A program made the position numbers and the translations under genes. Below the pieces are notes generated by a model that saw only the letters and a list, made by a program, of their open reading frames with translations, was not told the DNA's origin and searched no databases. From Arcicella aurantiaca (GTDB lineage Bacteria > Bacteroidota > Bacteroidia > Cytophagales > Spirosomataceae), in assembly GCF_003148625.1 (NCBI RefSeq), contig NZ_QGGO01000013.1, positions 62,001 to 126,000 of the forward strand: a stretch of 64,000 nucleotides of DNA, written 5' to 3'. The first letter of the stretch is position 1, and every line of letters starts with the position of its first letter. Of this stretch, positions 35,877-44,356 are shown piece by piece.

Positions 35877-36854
35877 ATGCAAAATTTCAGAACAACCTTC
35901 CAAATACCAGTATCAAAACATCAAATTTCGCTTGATTCGCAAATGCTAACGTTGGGTTCATGCTTTGCCGATGTAGTGGGTGGACAATTAAGAGAGAACA
36001 AATTAGATGTTTTAGTAAACCCGTTTGGAACACTTTTCAATCCACTTTCTATTTTTAAAATTCTTTCTCCCTCCTATCGTGAAGCCGACGAAAGATTATT
36101 TGTGGAAAATCAAAAACTATGGTTCAACTATGATTTTCATTCTCAGTTTGTGAGCAATTCAAAAGAGAATTTACAAGAGCAGGTTAATCAGACTATTTAT
36201 GCTATTAACACGCTCCTATCAACTACTACGCATTTAATTATTACCTTCGGAACGGCGTTTATTTACAAACTGCTCAATCCTCAAACATACATCTCCAACT
36301 GCCATAAAATGCCCAATAATTTGTTTGAAAAAAACTTATTGAGCGTAAAAGATATTTGTAAATCCTTTGCCATTTTATACAAAGAATTGAAAGAGGTAAA
36401 TCCAGATTTAAAAGTTATTCTAACGGTTTCTCCCGTAAGACATACGAAAGATGGTGTTCCTGAAAATCAACTTTCAAAGTCAATTCTTAGAGCTGCTTGT
36501 CATTACTTAACTACTGACTATGAAGACATTACGTATTTTCCATCTTACGAAATAATGATGGACGATTTGCGTGATTATCGTTTTTATAAGCCCGATTTGA
36601 TTCACCCCAACGAAGTGGCAGAGCAATACATTTTTGAGAAATTTGCAGAAACATATTTCGACGAAAATTTAAAATCTTTTATCGGAGAATGGCAACAAAT
36701 TCGCCGTGCTATCAATCATCGTCCATTCAATGAAAAGTCAGAAAGTCATCAGAAATTTTTGAAGAATTTATTGGAAGATTTAATAAAAATGTCGAAAAGA
36801 GTACGTGTTGATGAAGAAATTTATGATGTGCAAACAGCCTTGTCAAGATTCTAA
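35877..36854 (+). CDS. GSCFA domain protein
   Basis: A 325-residue protein with the defining motif LTLGSCFADVVGGQL near residue 25, then NPFGTLFNPLSI near residue 48, ITFGTAFIY near residue 120 and VSPVRHTKDG near residue 183. The Ser in GSCFA and the late His in DLIHPNEVAE near residue 241 fit the SGNH/GDSL-like hydrolase fold proposed for this family. No signal peptide, so cytoplasmic. The substrate is unknown. Confidence 0.92.
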   Translation: MQNFRTTFQIPVSKHQISLDSQMLTLGSCFADVVGGQLRENKLDVLVNPFGTLFNPLSIFKILSPSYREADERLFVENQKLWFNYDFHSQFVSNSKENLQEQVNQTIYAINTLLSTTTHLIITFGTAFIYKLLNPQTYISNCHKMPNNLFEKNLLSVKDICKSFAILYKELKEVNPDLKVILTVSPVRHTKDGVPENQLSKSILRAACHYLTTDYEDITYFPSYEIMMDDLRDYRFYKPDLIHPNEVAEQYIFEKFAETYFDENLKSFIGEWQQIRRAINHRPFNEKSESHQKFLKNLLEDLIKMSKRVRVDEEIYDVQTALSRF

Positions 36855-36982
36855 AACAAATTTCAAACTACGGACAAGGCTGTCCGTACTACATCAATAT
36901 CGAACAGAACTGTATCAAAAACGAACAGTTTTCAACACCTTTCTACTCTTCAAGCAACTCAAAATCAAACAATTAACTTATT

Positions 36983-37029
36983 GGCACAATCTTTACAATA
37001 TTTGAAGTATCATATTACTTCAAATATTG
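36983..37029 (+). promoter_or_regulatory. Dyad upstream of the ABC ATPase gene, possible operator
   Basis: AATATTTGAAGTA and TACTTCAAATATT form a near-perfect dyad at about 36997-37029, 24 nt before the gene. It lacks a T-tract, so a protein-binding site is more likely than a terminator. Confidence 0.4.
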
Positions 37030-37052
37030 AGATTCTTCAATTTTTCTAAACG

Positions 37053-37712
37053 ATGCTACAACTCAAAAACATTTTCCGTTGGTACAACTCAGGTGCAAAT
37101 CGTGCCTTCGTCTTGCGTGATGTGAGTCTCGAAATTCAAAAAGGTGAATTTGTTTCTATCATGGGGCCGTCGGGTTCGGGCAAGTCCACACTCCTACACG
37201 TGATGGGCATGATGGACGACCCAAACGAAGGCGAATATCTTTTTTTAGGCAATAGCGTACTCAATATCAAGGAAAAACAAAGAGCTGAACTTTATAAAAA
37301 ACACATCGGATTTGTTTTTCAAGCGTATCATTTAATTGATGAATTAACGGTTTATGAAAATATCGAAACACCTTTATTGTATCATGGTTTTGGTTCTTCG
37401 GAACGAAAAGCAATGGTGGCTGACGTTTTAGACCGTTTTAATATTGTAGGTAAAAAAGACCTTTTCCCTAATCAACTTTCGGGTGGGCAACAACAATTAG
37501 TTGGCATTGCCCGTGCCATTATTACCAAACCAGATTTGATTTTGGCAGATGAACCCACAGGAAACCTCAACTCAAAACAAGGCGAAGAAATCATGGAGTT
37601 ATTTCAAACCTTAAATCAAGAAGGCGTAACCATTGTGCAAGTGACGCATTCAGAAAAAAATGCCACTTACGGAAGTAGAATCGTGAATTTATTAGATGGT
37701 CGATTAGCCTAA
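37053..37712 (+). CDS. ABC transporter ATP-binding protein, LolD/MacB-like
   Basis: A 219-residue ATPase with Walker [10 protein letters not shown] near residue 38, Q-loop FVFQAYHL, signature [15 protein letters not shown] near residue 140, Walker [12 protein letters not shown] and H-loop VTHSEKNA. The [19 protein letters not shown] block is typical of the LolD/MacB/FtsE group, which works with FtsX-like permeases. No permease gene is adjacent, so its partner must be encoded elsewhere. Confidence 0.93.
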   Translation: MLQLKNIFRWYNSGANRAFVLRDVSLEIQKGEFVSIMGPSGSGKSTLLHVMGMMDDPNEGEYLFLGNSVLNIKEKQRAELYKKHIGFVFQAYHLIDELTVYENIETPLLYHGFGSSERKAMVADVLDRFNIVGKKDLFPNQLSGGQQQLVGIARAIITKPDLILADEPTGNLNSKQGEEIMELFQTLNQEGVTIVQVTHSEKNATYGSRIVNLLDGRLA

Positions 37713-37796
37713 ATTTTATCAGTGATGCAACTATCTAATCAACAAAAGCATCTGTCTAAATAGATTTCAGATTTTATCAATAAAACCTTCAACAAT

Positions 37797-38828
37797 ATGA
37801 AAACGCTCAACACAATCCTCACAATCCTATTGGCAACTTTTGCGGTAATGGCTCAAAAAAATGGAGATAAACCTTACATGACAAAGACTTTCTCTGCAAA
37901 TGCCATTAAAAATTTAAAAATGACCACTTCGGGCGGTAGCTTAACTGTTACAGGTTCAAACGATACGGAAGCAAGAATAGAAGTATATGTTCGTGGCAAT
38001 AATTGGAATGATGAAATCAGCAAAGAAGAACTGGAAGAACGTTTACAAAACTATGAATTGACGGTTTCTCAAGATGGAAATACGTTAGTAGCTTTTTCAA
38101 AAAACAAAACCAATAATTGGGGCAAAAAATCACTTAGCATAGCCTTCAAAGCATTCGTTCCAGAAAATGTCACAACTGATTTAAGTACCAGCGGTGGAAG
38201 TATCAGCGTAAAAGATATTGCTGGAAACGCTGTTGGTAAAACTTCTGGTGGGAGTATTTCGGTAACAAATTGTAAAAATAAAATAGACTTAAAAACTTCT
38301 GGCGGGAGTATTTCTGCCACAAATTGTACAGGAGATATTGACCTTATTACTTCTGGCGGTAGTATTTCTGCTACGGATTTAGACGGAATAATCGACCTGA
38401 AAACATCAGGAGGAAGTATTTCTTTAGATAATTTAAGAGGAAAAACAAGTGCCATTACCTCAGGTGGAAGTATCAAAGCCACCGAATTAAGAGGCGAGTC
38501 TATCGTAAAAACATCAGGCGGTTCAATTGTACTTCGTGAAATTCGTGGAACTTTAGACGCCGCAACAAGTGCAGGAAGCATTGATGCTGAAATTTTAGAA
38601 TTAGGTAAATCTCTAAATTTAAGCGTATCATCAGGAAGTATGAACGTAAGAATGCCAATGGATAAAGGTGCAACTTTAGACTGGGCAGCTAACAAAATAA
38701 ATGTAAGTTCATTAAACCATTTTGAAGGAAATACTCAAAACAATACCGTCAGAGGGACACTCAACGGTGGTGGTATTCCCGTAAACTTCAAAGTGAGTTC
38801 TGGCAACCTTACCGTGAAGCCTTTATAA
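37797..38828 (+). CDS. DUF4097-type secreted beta-repeat protein
   Basis: A 343-residue exported protein (signal peptide to about residue 19). After a beta-sandwich-like N-terminal part it has about eight tandem 16- to 18-residue repeats centred on TSGGSI (residues about 123-255), each making one turn of a likely parallel beta-helix. The layout agrees with the DUF4097 family of putative adhesins. Repeats of both protein and DNA are regular, so repeat number may vary. It starts 84 nt after the ABC ATPase gene and ends at a terminator. Confidence 0.82.
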   Translation: MKTLNTILTILLATFAVMAQKNGDKPYMTKTFSANAIKNLKMTTSGGSLTVTGSNDTEARIEVYVRGNNWNDEISKEELEERLQNYELTVSQDGNTLVAFSKNKTNNWGKKSLSIAFKAFVPENVTTDLSTSGGSISVKDIAGNAVGKTSGGSISVTNCKNKIDLKTSGGSISATNCTGDIDLITSGGSISATDLDGIIDLKTSGGSISLDNLRGKTSAITSGGSIKATELRGESIVKTSGGSIVLREIRGTLDAATSAGSIDAEILELGKSLNLSVSSGSMNVRMPMDKGATLDWAANKINVSSLNHFEGNTQNNTVRGTLNGGGIPVNFKVSSGNLTVKPL

Positions 38829-38851
38829 TTAATTTAGTTTTGGTTAAGTAA

Positions 38852-38888
38852 TAGTCGCTCGTTGATTTTCAGCAAGCGACTTTTTTGT
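38852..38888 (+). terminator. Intrinsic terminator after the DUF4097 gene
   Basis: AGTCGCT...AGCGACT stem with a 16-nt loop and T-tract. The T-tract provides the TTTG of the fabI promoter. Confidence 0.75.
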
Positions 38889-38916
38889 TATTTCTTATAA
38901 AATCTATGTACTTTTG
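38884..38916 (+). promoter_or_regulatory. Promoter of fabI
   Basis: TTTG at 38884-38887, 21-nt spacer, TACTTTTG at 38909-38916. Confidence 0.68.
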
Positions 38917-38994
38917 TAACACAAAAGAATATACAAATCTAATTTTGGGAGACTTTTAAAATCCCAAATCAGAAATTAAAAATCCCAAATCAAA

Positions 38995-39807
38995 ATGTCA
39001 TACGGTCTTTTAAAAGGAAAAAGAGGTATTATCTCAGGAGCATTAGATGCTAACTCAATCGCTTGGAAAGTGGCTCAACGTGCCAAAGAAGAAGGTGCTA
39101 TCATTACGCTCACAAACGCACCATTAGCGATGCGTATGGGCGAAATCAATAAATTAGCAGAAGAATGTGAAGCAAAAATTATTCCTGCTGATGCAACTTC
39201 TGTGGAAGATTTAGAGAAACTTTATGAAGGTTCGATGGAGGCTCTTGGAGGTAAAATTGACTTCGTATTGCATTCAATCGGAATGAGTACAAATATCCGT
39301 AAAAACCGTCCTTACGGTGATTTGAACTATGAATGGTTTTTGAAATCCTTAGATGTTTCGGCTCTTTCATTCCACAAAATGTTACAAGTTGCGGATAAAA
39401 TGGACGCAATCAACAACAATGGTTCGGTAGTAGCTTTATCATATATTGCCGCTCAACGTTCATTCCCTGACTATACAGATATGGCACAAGCAAAAGCGAT
39501 GTTAGAGTCTATCGCTCGCTCTTATGGTTATGTATATGGCAAGAAAAACGGCACAAGAGTAAATACCGTTTCTCAGTCGCCAACTAAAACTTCGGCAGGA
39601 ACGGGTATTTCTGGTTTCAATGCCTTTTATGAATACGCAGAACAAATGTCTCCTTTAGGAAATGCTTCTGCTGACGAATGTGCTGACTACGTAATTACCT
39701 TATTCTCTGATTTAACGAAGAAAGTAACAATGCAAAATCTTTTCCATGACGGAGGATTTAGCGGTGTTGGTATTTCAGAAGAAATCGTTAATAAAATGGG
39801 TCAATAG
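38995..39807 (+). CDS. fabI: Enoyl-[acyl-carrier-protein] reductase (NADH)
   Basis: A 270-residue SDR enzyme for the last reduction step of fatty acid elongation. GLLKGKRGIISGALDANSIAW at the N-terminus is the FabI-type cofactor loop; the catalytic Tyr160, Met163 and Lys167 lie in DYTDMAQAKAMLES. The length is normal for FabI. It stands alone between a good promoter and a strong terminator. AcpP, its substrate carrier, is encoded at the far end of the window. Confidence 0.95.
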   Translation: MSYGLLKGKRGIISGALDANSIAWKVAQRAKEEGAIITLTNAPLAMRMGEINKLAEECEAKIIPADATSVEDLEKLYEGSMEALGGKIDFVLHSIGMSTNIRKNRPYGDLNYEWFLKSLDVSALSFHKMLQVADKMDAINNNGSVVALSYIAAQRSFPDYTDMAQAKAMLESIARSYGYVYGKKNGTRVNTVSQSPTKTSAGTGISGFNAFYEYAEQMSPLGNASADECADYVITLFSDLTKKVTMQNLFHDGGFSGVGISEEIVNKMGQ

Positions 39808-39827
39808 AATTTCAATATTTAATATAT

Positions 39828-39873
39828 AAAAAGGGAAGATTTTCATCTTGTGAAATCTTCCCTTTTTATATAT
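39828..39873. terminator. Strong intrinsic terminator after fabI
   Basis: AAAAAGGGAAGATTTTC paired with GTGAAATCTTCCCTTTTTAT around a 5-nt loop. Confidence 0.9.
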
Positions 39874-40080
39874 CGATTGGTAAACACTCAAGTAAAAATT
39901 GATTGATAGTCAGTTGCAAATATTAAATTGATTTTATAAAACAATCTAATATTTTTGTAATAGTATTCTACAATTATCTATATTTTCAGATAATATTCCC
40001 TCTATTTCTAAGTAAAAAATACCACCTTTTTACTCCTACGAATGATTCATATCATTTTTTTTTAAAACTTTGGAACATTC

Positions 40081-40112
40081 TTTGCTTATCAAAAGTACAA
40101 TAAGTACTTTCG
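40081..40112 (+). promoter_or_regulatory. Promoter before the 107-residue gene
   Basis: TTTG at 40081, 20-nt spacer, TACTTTCG at 40105-40112. The rest of the 359-nt gap after fabI is A+T-rich and shows nothing else. Confidence 0.5.
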
Positions 40113-40166
40113 TAACAAAACAAGTATCTGTTAATCAAGTATTTAATCGCTAATAATCTTAATAAA

Positions 40167-40490
40167 ATGAAACCCGTCACTGAAAAAGAATCTTTTTTTG
40201 CTTACTTAACTGTTTGTAAAAAAACACACCACACATCTGTATTTCCACTATTCTCGGTAATTTTAGCAGTTTTTTTATTTTTTTCGTTGAGTCCTTTTTC
40301 GGAAGTTGGGGCAACTAATTTTTCAGTCGCTCAACAACCAACCTCTGCGAAAACAAAAGCAAAACCTGTTAAAAAAGGAAAAGCGAAAACCAAAGGACGC
40401 AAACCCAATGCCATCCGAAAAGACACGCTTAGCGATATAGACCCAGCCAACACAAACTCGCCGCTGTATCAAAAAACAAATAATCGTTAA
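40167..40490 (+). CDS. Small membrane-anchored or secreted basic protein, unknown function
   Basis: A 107-residue protein with one hydrophobic segment (residues about 27-45, FPLFSVILAVFLFFSLSPFS) followed by a Lys-rich stretch (AKTKAKPVKKGKAKTKGRKP) and a short polar tail. I do not recognise a family. It lies 82 nt before the TPR plus Ppx/GppA-like gene, which has the same orientation, and may be cotranscribed with it. The basic tail would face the periplasm if the segment is a cleaved signal. Confidence 0.6.
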   Translation: MKPVTEKESFFAYLTVCKKTHHTSVFPLFSVILAVFLFFSLSPFSEVGATNFSVAQQPTSAKTKAKPVKKGKAKTKGRKPNAIRKDTLSDIDPANTNSPLYQKTNNR

Positions 40491-40571
40491 ACCTATTTTA
40501 CTGGTTTAGTTTTTATTGTTTAAAATCAATTATACTTTTTCAAATTAAATTATTCCTTATTAACCCAAATC

Positions 40572-41987
40572 ATGAGAAAATTAATCCTCACCCTTATTTT
40601 AGGAATGTGTGTGTGGGCTTCAGGCTTCGCTCAGACTACCTCAGACTTCAATTCAGCCCTCAAATATATCAAAGCTGGTAATACTTTACGTGAAGTAAAA
40701 CAATATGACCAAGCCGAAGAATACCTTAATAAAGCCCTAAATATTGTAAGAAATAAAGACAAATATTGGGAAGCTGCGGCTTATGAGAACTTAGGTTTTT
40801 TGTATCGTGACCAAGAAAATATACTTGAAGCATCTCGTAATTTCAGCAAAGCCATTGACATTTATCGTTCGCTTAAAATGGCAATGAGTGAAAAAGCTCT
40901 TATGCAATTGATGGCAGGTTTAAAAGATTCTGAAGAACTTTTTGCAGGTATCGATATTGGCTCAAAAGGCGTAAAATTAAGTATCATCGGTGTTTCGGTT
41001 TCTCCTAAAAAAGGATTGACGTACAACTTGAGAAAAAGTATGTCTATCAACACTGAACCAAGTGCATTATCGGCTGCATCAATCAAAGAAACGGCTGCTG
41101 CGGTTAGAGATTTAATTGACACGGCAACCGTAAAAAACTCAGTTGTGTCTGACCGTCTTTTTGTAGTTATGAGTAGTGGTTTAAAACAAGCAACTGATAA
41201 AGCTCCGGGAAAAGAAGCTGAATTGGTAGCTGCTATTAAAGAAGCTACAAGAAATCCAAATTTGAAAGTGGACGTAGTTTCGTTTGAAGATGAAGCAAAA
41301 TACGGTGCATTGGCAATGATTGTTCCAGAATTGCACTTATCATCATCAATCATGGATATTGGCGGTGGTAACGTAAAAGGTGGCTATTTATTGAACCGTT
41401 CAAAATTTGAAGCAGTTAACTTTCCTTATGGTACAAAAGCATTCGGTAAAATTGTAAAAACAAAATATCCAGATGCTGACATCAAAGGTTATATCGCAGG
41501 GGTTGATAACGAAATTGTAGCTGTTCGTGAAGAAATGGCTATCGAAATGAACCGTCGTGTTGGCTTGAAAAACCGTAAAAATGTGTATTTATTGGGCGGT
41601 ATCGCTTTTGTAATGAACACATTATTACACCCAGAACGTGCCGCAATTATTGGTCGTCCAGTAGAAGTTTCTTTAGATGATGTAAAAAAATTCCGTCAAA
41701 TGGCAGTGTCAAATTACGAAGAATTAATCAACCCTGATTATGGTAAAATTGCTGACCCAATCGTAAAACAAATTGCGGAAGAAGACGTAAAATTGATTAC
41801 CACTAAATTGTACAACAACCAAGATATTATTGCGGGAGCAACAATCTTAGAAACAGTAATGAAAGAATACGCTCGTGATGGTGTTCAGAAACGTTTTTAC
41901 TTCATCAAAGGTGGTGACGTAGCGTGGATTTCGGGATATATCTTCAAAATTATTTCTGACGATTACGCAGTGAAAAAAGAATTGTAA
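40572..41987 (+). CDS. Exported TPR protein fused to a Ppx/GppA-like actin-fold domain
   Basis: A 471-residue protein with a signal peptide (residues 1-20, ASGFAQ cleavage). Residues 22-110 form about two TPRs (KQYDQAEEYLNKALNI, EAAAYENLGFLYRDQENILE). From residue 118 on there is an ASKHA domain like exopolyphosphatase/pppGpp phosphohydrolase: the phosphate-1 loop GIDIGSKGVKLSI, then SIMDIGGGNVKGGYL (phosphate-2) near residue 260 and VYLLGGIAFV near residue 342. Export of such a domain would be unusual because ATP or pppGpp is cytoplasmic. Substrate unknown. Confidence 0.75.
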   Translation: MRKLILTLILGMCVWASGFAQTTSDFNSALKYIKAGNTLREVKQYDQAEEYLNKALNIVRNKDKYWEAAAYENLGFLYRDQENILEASRNFSKAIDIYRSLKMAMSEKALMQLMAGLKDSEELFAGIDIGSKGVKLSIIGVSVSPKKGLTYNLRKSMSINTEPSALSAASIKETAAAVRDLIDTATVKNSVVSDRLFVVMSSGLKQATDKAPGKEAELVAAIKEATRNPNLKVDVVSFEDEAKYGALAMIVPELHLSSSIMDIGGGNVKGGYLLNRSKFEAVNFPYGTKAFGKIVKTKYPDADIKGYIAGVDNEIVAVREEMAIEMNRRVGLKNRKNVYLLGGIAFVMNTLLHPERAAIIGRPVEVSLDDVKKFRQMAVSNYEELINPDYGKIADPIVKQIAEEDVKLITTKLYNNQDIIAGATILETVMKEYARDGVQKRFYFIKGGDVAWISGYIFKIISDDYAVKKEL

Positions 41988-42028
41988 TTTCGATGCTCGA
42001 TAATTGTAAATCGATGTTCGAAATATTG

Positions 42029-42071
42029 AAAAGCCTTGTGGAAATCACTTCTACAAGGCTTTTACTTTTTA
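42029..42071 (+). terminator. Intrinsic terminator after the TPR/Ppx-like gene
   Basis: AAAAGCCTTGTGG...CTACAAGGCTTTT stem-loop followed by TACTTTTT. Confidence 0.82.
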
Positions 42072-42106
42072 ACAACTACATCAGTTATCGAATTTTTCAA
42101 GATAGA

Positions 42107-42138
42107 TTCGGAATTAAAGATTGACATTCATAATTTTG
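42107..42138 (+). promoter_or_regulatory. Promoter of tpiA
   Basis: TTCG at 42107, 20-nt spacer, TAATTTTG at 42131-42138, one base off the -33 consensus. Confidence 0.5.
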
Positions 42139-42159
42139 CATAAATAAAACCAAAAAATA

Positions 42160-42921
42160 ATGAGAAAGAAAATTGTTGCAGGAAACTGGAAAATGAATAA
42201 ATCAATGGAAGAAGCCTTGATTTTAGCTTCTGAAGTGGTTCACATGGTTAAGGACGAAGTAAATACTGACGTTCAGGTGATTATTGCACCTCCTGCTTTG
42301 TATTTAACAACTTTACAAAAACATACAGAAGCAGTTGCCAACATGGGTATCGCTGCTCAAAACTGTTCAAATAAAGCTTCTGGTGCTTATACTGGTGAAA
42401 TTTCAGCTTCTATGTTGAAGTCAATCGGAGCAACTCACGTTATTTTGGGACACTCTGAGCGTCGTCAATATTTCAACGAAAGCAACGAAGTTTTGGCTGA
42501 AAAAGTAAACATCGTTTTAGAAAATGGTTTAACGCCTATTTTCTGTTGTGGTGAAACATTAGAACAACGTCAAGCAGAAGGTTTCCTTGAATTCGTAGCT
42601 TCTCAATTAACAGATAGTCTTTTCCATCTTTCTGCTGAAGAATTTGGTAAAGTAGTTATTGCTTACGAACCAATCTGGGCAATCGGTACAGGTTTGACGG
42701 CTTCTTCTCAACAAGCACAAGATATGCACGCTTATTTGAGAGGTCATATCGCTGGAAAATACGGTCAAGAAGTGGCAGATAATACTTCTATTTTATACGG
42801 TGGAAGTTGTAATGAGAAAAATGCAGAAGAACTTTTTGCTTGTCCAGATGTTGACGGTGGACTTATCGGTGGAGCTTCATTGAAATCTCGTGAGTTTACA
42901 AACATCGCAAAATCATTCTAA
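42160..42921 (+). CDS. tpiA: Triosephosphate isomerase
   Basis: A 253-residue TIM-barrel enzyme interconverting dihydroxyacetone phosphate and glyceraldehyde 3-phosphate. RKKIVAGNWKMNKS (Lys for substrate binding), VILGHSERR near residue 95 (electrophilic His), IAYEPIWAIGTG near residue 167 (base Glu, start of loop 6) and LYGGSCNEKN are all present. The length is normal and it is a single-gene unit. Confidence 0.97.
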   Translation: MRKKIVAGNWKMNKSMEEALILASEVVHMVKDEVNTDVQVIIAPPALYLTTLQKHTEAVANMGIAAQNCSNKASGAYTGEISASMLKSIGATHVILGHSERRQYFNESNEVLAEKVNIVLENGLTPIFCCGETLEQRQAEGFLEFVASQLTDSLFHLSAEEFGKVVIAYEPIWAIGTGLTASSQQAQDMHAYLRGHIAGKYGQEVADNTSILYGGSCNEKNAEELFACPDVDGGLIGGASLKSREFTNIAKSF

Positions 42922-42942
42922 GTAACACAGACTTTAGTCTGT
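42921..42942 (+). repeat. REP palindrome, ACAGACTTTAGTCTGT family, single half
   Basis: AGTAACACAGACTTTAGTCTGT right after the tpiA stop; unlike the two other loci it has no inverted partner. Confidence 0.75.
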
Positions 42943-42952
42943 AAAGTAAATT

Positions 42953-42999
42953 CAAAAAAAATAACTGTAATGAAAATCATTACAGTTATTTTTTTTGAA
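42953..42999. terminator. Bidirectional terminator after tpiA
   Basis: A-tract, stem ATAACTGTAATGA paired with TCATTACAGTTAT, T-tract. Confidence 0.88.
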
Positions 43000-43027
43000 T
43001 GATAAAGGGTTTGTCACAAGACAAACA

Positions 43028-43126
43028 ATAGACCACTGATTATACTGATTTAACAGATTTTCGCTGATTTTATCTGACTGCGTCCCAGTGTAAATCCGTA
43101 AAATCAGTTCAATCTGTGGTCTAAAT
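43028..43126. repeat. Word-repeat quasi-palindrome (CTGATTTTA words)
   Basis: TAGACCACTGATTATACTGATTT at the left pairs with AAATCAGTTCAATCTGTGGTCTA at the right. Inner words ACAGATTTTCGCTGATTTTA and GTAAATCCGTAAAATCAG are variants of each other. Located between convergent tpiA and fur-type genes. Confidence 0.7.
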
Positions 43127-43166
43127 AGTTTATAGTTTCGTTTTCTTTGACCGTATGCCTACTTTT

Positions 43167-43649
43167 CTAAGCAACTTCTCTTTGTTCAGCCAACATCGCT
43201 TTTTTGTGTTCACAATCCGTTTTGGTACATGAACCATAAAAAATCAATGAATGGTGCATCACATTAAATTGGAGCATCTCTCCTACCATATTTTGAATAC
43301 CTTGTACACGTGGGTCGCAAAATTCAGTAACATGATGACAATCGGTACAAATTAAATGGTCATGCTGACGACGACCGTATGATTTTTCATACTGAGCCTG
43401 ATTACGTCCAAATTGATGCTTCGTTACCAAATCACACTCAACCAATACATCAAGCGTATTATAGACCGTTGCACGTGAGACTTGATATTTCTTATTTTTC
43501 ATTGAAATATATAATTCCTCAACATCAAAGTGGTCATCACGTGAATATATTTCCTCCAAAATAGCAAAGCGTTCGGGGGTTTTACGAAGTCCTTTATTCT
43601 CAAGATACGCCGTAAATATTTTTTTAACAGAATCTGAATTTGATTGCAT
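43167..43649 (-). CDS. Fur family metalloregulator (Fur/PerR-like)
   Basis: A 160-residue repressor. The winged-helix DNA-binding domain is in residues 15-85 ([39 protein letters not shown]). The dimerisation domain has [18 protein letters not shown] near residue 95, with two Cys-x2-Cys-type ligands, and a last [11 protein letters not shown] that completes the structural zinc site. Metal-sensing ligands are His-rich as in Fur. Iron, peroxide or zinc sensing cannot be separated by eye. The VOC gene is divergent from it. Confidence 0.92.
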   Translation of the reverse strand: MQSNSDSVKKIFTAYLENKGLRKTPERFAILEEIYSRDDHFDVEELYISMKNKKYQVSRATVYNTLDVLVECDLVTKHQFGRNQAQYEKSYGRRQHDHLICTDCHHVTEFCDPRVQGIQNMVGEMLQFNVMHHSLIFYGSCTKTDCEHKKAMLAEQREVA

Positions 43650-43916
43650 TCTTTGTGGTAATGTTAGCCCGACTCATCACTAATTTGGACTAATTCTATT
43701 TTGTATTACAAATTAAATCATTTTTTAATACATAGAGAAATTATTTACTTGAAATACAACAATCAAATCATTTTTCGAGTTCGTTGTTTGGCATCAAGAC
43801 ATACGTAAAATGCTATTGGAAGTAAATATTGAGAAGAATATTTAGAAAGTTGTCTATTTTTAAATTAGTATAAGAAAAGGTAGATTTGTAAAAAGAGAAA
43901 CCATAAAACAATCAAT

Positions 43917-44258
43917 ATGAAACATAAAGCTGTATCAATCAGACCATTTATTGGTGCTAAAAACTTTGAGATTTCACGAAATTTCTATCGGGATTTAGGC
44001 TTTGAAGAAGTGATTTTAGGACATAATATGTCTTATTTCAAAACAGAGGATTTGGGCTTTTACTTACAAGACGCTTATGTTAAAGATTGGATTGATAACT
44101 CTATGATTTTCTTGGAAGTTGACGATGTTGCTCGTTATTGGGAGGAAATTTCAGCTTTAAAATTAGTGGATAAATACGAAGATGTAAGAATAACGCCCAT
44201 CCAAAATTATGAGTGGGGACGGGAATGTTTTTTACACGACCCATCTGGAATTTTATAG
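43917..44258 (+). CDS. VOC (glyoxalase/bleomycin-resistance) superfamily protein
   Basis: A 113-residue protein with one betaalphabetabetabeta-type module pair: IRPFIGAKNFEISRNFYRDL at the start, EEVILGHNMSYFKTEDLGFY, FLEVDDVARYWEEI and GRECFLHDPSGIL. The metal-ligand positions usual in dioxygenases are not obvious; the end FLHDPSG is the common family ending. It is small and alone. Resistance or binding functions are both possible; nothing in the context decides. Confidence 0.82.
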   Translation: MKHKAVSIRPFIGAKNFEISRNFYRDLGFEEVILGHNMSYFKTEDLGFYLQDAYVKDWIDNSMIFLEVDDVARYWEEISALKLVDKYEDVRITPIQNYEWGRECFLHDPSGIL

Positions 44259-44287
44259 CATTTTGGAGAGTTTTATAAATAGTCGAA

Positions 44288-44347
44288 GTTCGTTTTTCGG
44301 AACTTGATGTCAGACAATTACCCAACATCAAGTTCCGAAAAACGAAC
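44288..44347. repeat. Perfect 23-bp inverted repeat with inner dyads
   Basis: GTTCGTTTTTCGGAACTTGATGT at 44288-44310 (given as one 23-nt arm whose first 16 nt, GTTCGTTTTTCGGAAC, are a small dyad) is complementary to 44325-44347. It lies between the convergent VOC and Rel genes. It could be a terminator for both or another REP family. Confidence 0.75.
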
Positions 44348-44356
44348 ATCAAATCA

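Noticed and set aside
36981-36997. Sigma-54 promoter (TTGGCAC followed by TTTACA)
   Set aside because: The -12 GC, which is needed, reads AC; no sigma-54 activator is nearby.
38069-38695. 208-codon minus-strand frame opposite the DUF4097 gene
   Set aside because: Its regular PPEV/ILPPEV repeats are just the complement of the TSGGSI repeats.
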